Assembly: GCF_000247695.1 (NCBI RefSeq)
Contig: NW_004624751.1
Location: 21,539,564 to 21,603,563, forward strand
Direction of reading: 5' to 3'
Source: Heterocephalus glaber
Taxonomy: Eukaryota > Chordata > Mammalia > Rodentia > Bathyergidae
DNA length: 64,000 nucleotides
The notes under the pieces were generated by a model. The model was given only the letters and a program-made list of their open reading frames with translations. It did no database searches and was not told where the DNA came from. Every line of letters starts with the position of its first letter. Within the stretch, counting starts at the first letter, position 1. Made by a program: the position numbers and the translations under genes. This document shows positions 56,400 through 64,000 of this stretch, piece after piece.

Positions 56400-58790
56400 A
56401 ACATTACAAGAAATAAAAGGCATGGACCAGTATTTGTCACAAACAGGTGCAAAATTGCTCAAGAAAAAAATATTTAAAGGAGTATAAACCATTAACAAGT
56501 AAAATTTATTGGAAGTATGCAAAGTTGATTCAACATTTGAAAGTCAATCACTGTAATCCATCACATCAATAGGCCTAGAAAGAAAAAAATCATATGGTCA
56601 TGCCAAGGGATGCAGAAACATGTTTTGACCAAATCCAACACTGATTCAAGCATTTAAAAAAAATCTCAGTAAGCTAGAAATAAGAGCAACTTCTCTACTT
56701 GATAAAAAATGTTTACCAAAAAAAATCCCAGAAGAAAATAATAAAAGAAATGAAAGATAAGACAAATTGAAAATGAAGAAGTGAGACTGTCTTTGTTCCA
56801 AGATTTCATGATTATTCATGTAGAAAATCTGAAATAATAAAATTCCTAGAACTAATAGTGATTAATTACATCAAGGTTGCAAAATACAAGTTAATATATA
56901 AATTCAATTGGTTTCCTATATGTCAGCCATATACAATTGAATTTTGAATTCACAACATTATTAATATACATAACATTATTTACATTAGCACCCCAAAATA
57001 ATATACACACATATAAATTTTAAAAACATGTGCGAGATCTACATGATGAAAATTATAAGACTAGTGACCAAAACCAAGAAGATCTAATAAATGGAAAAAT
57101 GCTCAATCCTCATAGACTGAATGACTCAATATTGTTAAGATGTCAGTTCTCACCTTGATCTATAGATTGAGCATAATCCTAATTAAATTCCCAGCAAGTC
57201 ACTTTGTGGATATCAATAAACTTGTTCTGAAGTTTATATGGCAAGACAAAGACCCAGGTGCATCAAGACAATATTAAAGAAGGAGAACAAGGTTGGAGGA
57301 CTGACACTACCCAACTTCAAGACTTACTATAAAGCTACAGTAACCAAGACAGTGTAGTATTGGTGAAAGAGTAAACAAATAGATCAGTGGAACTGAATAG
57401 AGAGCCCAGAAACTGATATCTATATTGAACTTTGACAAAGGAAGTGGAACAACTGGACATCTACATGGAAGAAGACAAAAAGAAGGAGAAGGAGCAAAAG
57501 AATCATTTTTATACACTGAACTTACGTTTTTAGCAAAAATTATCCCAAATGGAGCTTAAACCTAACTATAAAATGCAAATGTATAAAACTTCTAGGAAAG
57601 AACATAGGAGAAAAGGTAAGTGGAGCTGGCAATGAATTTTTAGATATAACACCAAAAACATGATTTAGGAAAGAAAAAATTGTGAAGTTGAACTCCATTA
57701 AAATTAAAATCCTTTCTGCAAAAGACATTGTCAAGAATGAAAAGTCAAACCACAGACTGGGAGAAAATATTTGAAAAGCATATCTGTGAAAAGGCTTGCA
57801 TCCAAATTTTACACAATAAACTTTTAATAAAACAAATAACTCAGTTATAAACTGCATTAATAATCTGAAGAGATATCCCACCAGAGAAGAAGATATGCAG
57901 ATGACAAAAATAAGCATGGAAAAATGTTTAACATCATGTCATTATGGAATGGCAAATTAGAATAATAATGAGATATATCCACATGCCTATTAGAATAGCT
58001 AAAATCCAAATGAACAAATGCCAGTGTAGAGCATCAAGAATTTTTACTCATTACTAAATGAAATTCGAAATGATAGTCTTCTTGAAAAATAATTCTGCAA
58101 TTTCTTTCAGAGCTAGACAAACACCACTTAATCTAGCAATTGTACTCCCAGATATTTACCCGTTTGTTGAAAACTAAAAAAAAGTGCACAAGTATATTTA
58201 TAGCAGCCTTATTCATAATTGCCAAAAACTGGAAGCAATTAAGATATCCTTAAATAGTTGAATAAATAAACAAATTGCTACAGTAAAAATAAATGAGCTA
58301 TCAAGTTACAAAAAGATAATAAGAAATCCTAATGAATCCTAAAAAGGAATGCATATGGCTAGGTGTGAGAAGCCTGTCTGAAAAGACTACATATTGTATA
58401 ACTCCTACTATATGACACTCTGGAAAAGGTAAAACTATGGAAACAGCAGTTGGCAGGAAGCACTGGAGGTATGAGTGAGATATGAGGGATTTTGAGGTCA
58501 ATGGAACTATTCTGTCAGATACTATAATGGTGTATATATAGTATTGTGTATTTGAAAATCCATTGTCCTATGTAACAGGAGGAGTGAACCCCAATGTAAA
58601 CTGTGCACTTTAATTAATAGCAATACATCAAAATTAGTCTATCACTTGTAACAAATGTACCACACCAATGCAAAATGAGAAGGGAGTGGAGACATATGGG
58701 GATCTCTCTGGATTTTCTGCTCAATTTTTCTGTAATCTTAAAGCTGCTCAAAAAAAATAAGCCTGTTAATAAGAATATCTATATGACTCC
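56400..58790 (+). mobile_element. Old LINE-1 (ORF2 RT region through 3'UTR)
   Basis: Longest L1 in the window (about 2.4 kb). ORF2 words include GTAATCCATCACATCAATAG (reverse-transcriptase region, about 56553), TCCTTTCTGCAAAAGACATT (about 57709) and AATTGCCAAAAACTGGAAGC (about 58217). The 3'UTR ends GGATTTTCTGCTCAATTTTT and AGCTGCTCAAAAAAAATAAG, an L1M-type (ancient) 3' end. It is riddled with stops and indels. Antisense frames of 66-125 codons within it (57307-58501) are not genes. Confidence 0.9.
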
Positions 58791-59319
58791 AAAAAATCGA
58801 ATTAATCTTATCTAATTACAGTTAAATAAATGAGTAACATAAAAAGTTACTTGTTGGGTTTATTTGGTAAAATTATAACATTAAGTAGTGGCTATTCATG
58901 TAAAATCCAATGTTAATTGAACCAATCAACCCCTCTGCCTTGTCATACACAGTCCATATGTTCAAATTAAGGCCCAGTAAAGACAATTAGGAAAGACTAT
59001 TCCACAAAAGAAGAATAGATATTCTTTATGCAACCTATTAAGGTACAATGAAAACTGAGAAGTCATGATATTTTTATGTTGGCTAGTCAAGTGACACCTA
59101 CTATGTAATTGACCCTACACTCTTTAGAAGTCATTTATATTGTCATATATATGTATGTACCCTATTCTTTACAAGTCATCTGTAGCTGCTTTTAAGTTTT
59201 AGCTATCCTATCTGAGTCAAACAACTAATAAGAATAAATGGGGTCAGCTCTAAAGAGAGGAAGTAATTCTGGGGGTGTGGGGCTGGAAGAGCACTATCGA
59301 TTGATGTGATATTGGTCAG
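58791..59319. other. Unique sequence
   Basis: No gene or repeat recognised. Confidence 0.4.
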
Positions 59320-59480
59320 AGGGCCCTACTCAGAAGTCATCAATGGTTAAATGTCAGCCTTGGGGGCATATTGAGTAGTGGTTCTCAAGGGGTCAGTCCT
59401 GCACCTGGTGCTGCTTAATGTTTTCACAAGTGACTTCAGTGACAGGCTCTAGACGTGTTTCATATTCTGGCTTATATTTT
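59320..59480 (+). mobile_element. CR1/L3 LINE reverse-transcriptase relic
   Basis: ATCAATGGTTAAATGTCAGC, GTGGTTCTCAAGGGGTCAGT, CCTGCACCTGGTGCTGCTTA and ATGTTTTCACAAGTGACTTC align in order with the CR1/L3 reverse-transcriptase segment coding for a 'G-S-V-L-G-P-x-L-F-N-I-F-I-N-D-L' type motif. A very old, mammal-wide LINE fragment. A 97-codon frame (59418-59711) overlaps its end but is not in a recognisable RT frame. Confidence 0.7.
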
Positions 59481-59875
59481 GACAAAGATAATAATTCATT
59501 ATATATAGGATTTGGTGGAGAAATGTGGAGATTTCTCTCCATATTAAAACTATGCTATACAGAGAGAGAGTATATTTTAGAAAATAAATACTCTCTATGT
59601 CATGTAATAGACCTGCTAAAAATTCTTCACCCAGGCCTTGCCTTTGTTTCTTTGGGTGACCTATCCCTGAGCAGGGATACATTTTCTGTTCCCCTGAGCA
59701 AAACCATCTGAAACATTCCTTGTGAATTCCTTAGGCTCCCAGAAAAGCCTGGAATGTACTGAGACTAGAAAAGATCCTCAAATGACCCAGACATGTAAAT
59801 TAGCAAAATCTCTGGTCCTCACATTACTGTTAGTTAAGAGTTATTGGTGCTGAAGAAATCCCAAGGAGACCTGCT

Positions 59876-60606
59876 AAAATGTTTAGCCAATATGGAAAAC
59901 AATGTGGAGGCTCCTATAGAAATTTAAAATAGAACTACCAAGTGATCCAGTAATCTCTTTTCTAGGTATATACCCAAAGAAGATGAAACTAGCATTTGGG
60001 AAAAATACCTGCAATCCATTAATTATTTAATGCAGCACTATTCAAAATAGCCAGCACACAGAAACAACTTTAATGCTTATCAATGGGTAACAGATAAAAA
60101 GTAGAGCCTATGTAAAACTGAATATTATTCAGCCTTTAAAAAGAAGGCAATCCTTTCATTTCTCACAATACAGATAGACCTAGGATATTATACTAAGTAA
60201 AATAAGCCAGACACAGAAAGAAAAATTTTGCATAATCTGATCTATATGTAGAATTTTTTTAAAGATCTCAAAAATATAGAGATAGAAAACAAAATAGTGG
60301 TTACTACTAGGTGAGAGAAGGGTGGAGAGAGGTGAATCAAAGAATGTAAAATAATGTACAGTATATGTAAGAAAAACAAGTTTTGAGATCTAATATATAA
60401 CATGAGAGCTACCACTGAAAATATTGTACTGAGTAGGGATTTTTGCTAATAAGTAGATTTATGCTGTCTTATCACACACAAAAATAATTATTTGAGATGA
60501 TAAACATGTTAATATACTTCATTATGGTAATCATTTTACTATCTCTACATATCCTATACTATCTTGTTGCAAACCTCAGATATACACAATAAAATTTATT
60601 CAATTT
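59876..60606 (+). mobile_element. LINE-1 3' end, 5'-truncated
   Basis: ATATGGAAAACAATGTGGAG, GGTATATACCCAAAGAAGAT, GAATATTATTCAGCCTTTAA, then 3'UTR ending CTCAGATATACACAATAAAA. ORF2 C-terminus and 3'UTR of an L1MA-like copy, same class as 28176-28631. Confidence 0.92.
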
Positions 60607-60967
60607 TAGAAAAAAGGGATCACCTGGGATAAAGAATGTTTAAAATGCCCAACAATTACTTTTGATGATAGAAATGAAAACTTTATAAATTATCATAATT
60701 AATTGATTATCTTATAAATATATGCTTATTTTAAAAGATAAATTACCTATGGTTATATTTTATTGTGCTACATTTATTAATGGTATAATAATAAAAGCCA
60801 TGGTAATTCTAAAAGTGAAAAAAATCATTATGAATTAGGATAGGTAGAGAAAGTGACACTGTAGAGCAGAGTTTTTTCTTTTGGAAGAAAGTATTTGGAT
60901 TAAACAAGGCATGAGGATTTTCTGACAAAATACTAATAAAAATTATGCTCTGAAGCAAGACATTTAC
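60607..60967. other. Unique AT-rich sequence
   Basis: No gene or repeat recognised. Confidence 0.4.
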
Positions 60968-61175
60968 ATCTTAATACCACTGACCTCTGGTGTCTGATAA
61001 TTCCTTGTTATCCAGGGCTGTTCTGTGAATTGCAGGATTTTTAGTAGCATCTCCAGCCTGCACATCAACCAAAACTTTATAGATATTACAAATGTTGGGG
61101 GGCAGTGGGAATGTCAGGGTGGGGAGAACACAGGAAGCTGAGAGAAATCATCCCAAATGAGAACCTCTGGTCTAA
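60968..61175 (-). mobile_element. MER5A (hAT-Charlie MITE)
   Basis: ATACCACTGACCTCTGGTGT, TTGTTATCCAGGGCTGTTCT, TTTTTAGTAGCATCTCCAGC, ATCAACCAAAAC and the right end AAATGAGAACCTCTGG: complement of MER5A from its right to its left end. Confidence 0.85.
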
Positions 61176-61399
61176 AGGAGAAGCATTAGGTATCCAAACC
61201 TCATCCTCTAGATGAAAAAGTTTTATTACAGTAAAAAGAAAAGGTTTGGTCAAAGTCCAAAAATAAGTAAGATGCAGATTCAGAATTAGTACCCAGGTCT
61301 TCCGGCTCCTGGTTCTCTTTTTCATATCGTAGTTCTAATGTTTTGAATTCTGTGGATCTTGACAAAGTCAAAGAGAGCCAGTTTGGATAGTCAATACAG

Positions 61400-61542
61400 A
61401 TATATATATANNNNNNNNNNNNNNNNNNNNNNNNNNNNNNNNNNNNNNNNNNNNNNNNNNNNNNNNNNNNNNNNNNNNNNNNNNNNNNNNNNNNNNNNNN
61501 NNNNNNNNNNATGGAATATATATATATATATATATATATATG
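61400..61542. repeat. (TA)n microsatellite containing a 100-N assembly gap
   Basis: TA repeats on both sides (61400-61410 and 61516-61541) flank exactly 100 N (61411-61510). The size is a conventional placeholder, so true length is unknown. Open frames crossing it are meaningless. Confidence 0.97.
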
Positions 61543-62060
61543 CATAATTTTTAAATATTTGGTGCATGATACCTTAGAACCTATCAGGAGCTGATTAGAC
61601 AATATAATGTAATTCTCAGAGATTTCTTAGTACTTATTTCCAAGGTAAGCACTGGATAGAGAGAAAAAGTGAGAAGTTTATGAGGTTAGTGAACCCCAAA
61701 AGCTAACTCTGAATCCATTCCTGTGGTTTTAGAAAATCTATAAAACAAATGACACTTCAGGGGAAATGGGCCCAATCATCTTGCAATTGAGGTAATAAAA
61801 GATTATATTTGTTATGTAATTGTAAAGACAACAAATAGAATTTTAATAAACCTGATCACATCTTTTAAAAAGTGGGTAAACCCTGAAGGTTTTAATTAAA
61901 ATTTAATTAAAATTTGACAAAGGGGATTTTGTTAAAATATTTGAACTTCAAAAGAAAATGAAGCTTTTTTGAGAGTGAGCTCTTAATGAAAGTGAAAATA
62001 TAACACATAGAATGAAAGTTGCAGATCACATATATGATACATGATACATATATGTATATA
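61543..62060. other. Unique AT-rich sequence
   Basis: No gene or repeat recognised. A short TATATG-type tract lies at 62028-62060. Confidence 0.4.
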
Positions 62061-62740
62061 TTAAAGAATACATACAAAACTCTTATAAGTCAATAATAAA
62101 GACAAGCAAGACAATTTTTTTTTGGTACCAAGGATCGAACTCAGGACCCTGCACTTGAGAGGCAGGCGGTGGCACCACTGAGCTAAATCTACAGGGACAA
62201 TTTTTAAAATGATCAGAGGATTTTAATAAGCATTTGTTTATTGACTCTCCAAATCGTCAGTAAGCAGATGTAAAGATGCTCAACACTATTAGTCATCAGG
62301 GATATGCAAATCCAAACTAAAATGAAATACTATCACTCCCAATAAAATTATTATAATCAAAGAAAGAGACCATAACAAATACTAAAAAGGATGCAAACAA
62401 ACTAAAGTACTCATATACTTTTGGAAGAAATGTAGGAAGGTACAGCTACTGTGGAAAACACTTTGGAATTTCCTTAAAAGGTTAAACATAGATTTATCAT
62501 ATAACTCAACAATTTCAGTCTAGGAAATGATGCCAAATAAACAAAAATATGCCCATACAAAAACTTGTATATGAATGTCCACAGCAACATTATTTACAAT
62601 AGCCAAAAAATAAAAATAATCCAAATGTATAAAAATTGGCAAAAAGATAAATAAAAAGTTGTATATTTGTAGAATTCTATACTATCACCAATAAAAAAGA
62701 AAAAAGTATTGGTGCTACAACCTGGATAAACCTTGTGGAG
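62061..62740 (+). mobile_element. LINE-1 ORF2 3' region, split by an ID SINE
   Basis: ATACAAAACTCTTATAAGTC left of the SINE. Right of it come GTAAAGATGCTCAACACTAT, TAGTCATCAGGGATATGCAA, ACAGCTACTGTGGAAAACAC, AACATTATTTACAATAGCCA and TACAACCTGGATAAACC, in ORF2 order. No 3'UTR follows; the LTR begins directly. Confidence 0.9.
62110..62205 (-). mobile_element. ID-type SINE with 10-bp target duplication
   Basis: T-run, GGTACCAAGGATCGAACTCA, GGACCCTGCACTTGAGAGGC and CACCACTGAGCTAAATCTAC. The word GACAATTTTT occurs at 62110-62119 and 62196-62205. Confidence 0.95.
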
Positions 62741-63071
62741 GATAAGGTGGAGTATCAACTTGATTGAATTTGGGATCCTCCAGGTGCCACTTGGTGAAGC
62801 ACACTTCTGGATTGATTGTAGAGGCTTGGCCTTCGGGTCTCTGTTTGGTCCCTTGCTCCTTTCTCTCCAGCACTTTTCCTCCACTCTACTTCACGGTCGC
62901 TAGGAACTAAACATGTTTGTTCACCATGTACTTCCACTATGATGTTCCTACCTTGGAGCTTACTGATCATGGATCGAATTCCCTAAAGCTGTAAGCTAAA
63001 TTAAACCTTTCCTCCTTTAAGTTGTGGGTGTCAGGTATTGTGTCTTAGTGAGAAGAAAGCTAATTAATACA
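62740..63071 (+). mobile_element. MaLR LTR (5' LTR of the element at the right edge)
   Basis: GGAGTATCAACTTGATTGAA, TGTAAGCTAAATTAAACCTT (polyadenylation-signal region), TGTCTTAGTGAGAAGAAAGC and end TAATTAATACA. It is followed by internal MaLR sequence, so it is a 5' LTR rather than a solo LTR. Open frames on the minus strand here are antisense to it. Confidence 0.8.
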
Positions 63072-64000
63072 GAAAATTTGTACCAAAAGTGGGGTCCTTG
63101 CTATGACCATACATCATTATGGGGTTTAGAAGGCTTTAGAACTAGTTTCCAGGGGAAAATTAGAAATGTAGGATAGAAAAGCCCTAGAATAATGTAAGCT
63201 GAGATTGATGGGAGATTCTGGTATGAGCTCAGCAGGCCACAATGCTGATAAGAATCCAGACAATAAAGGTCAGGGTCAGATGGTTTTAGATGGCAATAAG
63301 AACTTCATTGGCAATTGGACTAGAGATGATGTGCATTATACTAAGGCAGAAAATTTGTCTAAATTTTATCCATGTTGTGATACTTTGTAGAAGATTGAGA
63401 TTAAGGGTGATTGTCTTTGTCTCTTTGTGATTGTTAGGACACTGACAACCTAGCAAAGGAGGTCAGCTCACATTTGAGAAGTCTCAGTCCTTGAATTGTT
63501 GGCTGGCTCTAGGCAGAAGCAGCATGATGGAAGAGTCTGGTGGAGGAAACCTGCTCACATTATGGCAGCCAGGAAGGGAGGTGGAATTGGAGGGAAGATA
63601 AGCCCTTCCAGTCCTTAGAGCCTGTGACCCACCTCTTCTGACCAGACCCCACCTCCTAACAGCAAGTAAGCTATACTCCTGCCCACAATCCAATCACTTC
63701 CCAAAGTTCCCACCTATGATCACATGAGGCTTTATACAGATACAAACCATAACAGCAGTGGACTAATTGACCTGGTTGAGGAAATTTCAAGTCAGCCCAA
63801 TATTCAGAGTGTGGTATAGATAATTCTAGCTGCTTTAACCAGATTTATAGTGAAAATCAGGGGAAAGAGGCAAGCAAAAAATGTGAAATATTTAAATTTT
63901 GGTCTAGGAGGAATCACATGTAAAGTTGAGGCCAAAATAAGTGAGTGCTGAAAAGATTAGCACCACTAAAAATGAAACTAAGTACTTTTTACAGGGACAA
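63072..64000 (+). mobile_element. MaLR internal region, interrupted, running off the right edge
   Basis: Right after the LTR, TTGTACCAAAAGTGGGG (63079-63095) resembles the tRNA-Leu-type primer-binding region of ERVL/MaLR elements. Sequence typical of MaLR interiors continues to about 63440 and resumes at 63754 (GACCTGGTTGAGGAAATTTC, AAGTCAGCCCAATATTCAGA). No retroviral protein frame is recognisable: this is a non-coding, defective element. The 61-codon frame at 63205-63390 has no recognised homology. Confidence 0.7.
63440..63753 (-). mobile_element. Second MaLR LTR inserted antisense into the first
   Basis: GGTGGAGGAAACCTGCTCAC, ATAAGCCCTTCCAGTCCTTA, TTCCCACCTATGATCACATG and the end CAAACCATAACA (63742-63753), the complement of a rodent MaLR LTR start. 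Same family as 20384-20764. The left boundary is unclear. Confidence 0.75.

Noticed and set aside
57540..57917. 125-codon minus-strand frame with hydrophobic segments
   Set aside because: Antisense to L1 ORF2.
61201..61602. 133-codon frame crossing the N gap
   Set aside because: The frame is an artefact of undefined bases and (TA)n repeats.

Overview
The window is mammalian nuclear DNA, most likely from a non-muroid rodent. It is AT-rich and contains tRNA-Ala/ID-type SINEs, ID+B1 (B4-like) composite SINEs, one internally deleted B1, rodent-style MaLR LTRs, L1 copies of several ages, and the older mammal-wide layer (MIR, L2, CR1/L3, hAT MITEs). The ID copies end in GGTACC before the A-tail, which may mark a lineage-specific subfamily. 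There are no B2 elements. A squirrel-related lineage is possible, but I cannot confirm the species.

I find no protein-coding host gene, no exon series, no tRNA gene and no CRISPR array. The longest open frames are 60-168 codons. They lie in antisense L1 sequence, LTRs, microsatellites, or unique DNA with no domain or splice context. The only frame I accept as once truly coding is the first 49 codons of an L1 ORF1, running off the left edge on the minus strand. The window reads as intergenic (gene-desert) or deep-intron DNA, and its annotation is essentially a stratigraphy of transposons plus unique stretches, some of which look like candidate regulatory elements.

Layout. 0-0.7 kb: 5' end of a minus-strand L1 whose 5'UTR is built of 47-bp and 70-bp tandem units. 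0.76-2.9 kb: two MaLR LTRs, an L2 tail, and a 5' U2 snRNA fragment between 24-bp target-site duplications. 2.9-14.4 kb: mostly unique, with scattered SINEs, an MLT1 LTR and an old DNA transposon candidate. 14.6-18.35 kb: a large old minus-strand L1 complex carrying a nested younger L1, a B4-like SINE and an ID SINE. 18.4-28.7 kb: MER3, MaLR LTRs, L2, IDs, and an L1 inserted in an MLT1 LTR. 28.7-36 kb: mostly unique. 36.4-38.4 kb: two oppositely oriented L2 pieces. 38.4-56 kb: unique DNA with candidate regulatory stretches (around 40.4, 46.5 and 50 kb), MIRs, an MLT1 LTR split by a B1, and many (CA)n tracts. 56.4-64 kb: plus-strand L1 pieces, a CR1/L3 relic, MER5A, a 100-N gap in (TA)n, and at the right edge a MaLR LTR plus internal sequence that is itself split by another MaLR LTR.

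Nothing here supports a novel multi-gene system. The best second-look items are the U2 retro-fragment, the tandem architecture of the L1 5'UTR, a rearranged local duplication at 19.8-21.1 kb, the nested insertions with recoverable target sites, and a few non-repetitive segments with dense regulatory-type motifs. All family names come from recognition by eye; repeat boundaries are approximate unless target-site duplications are given.
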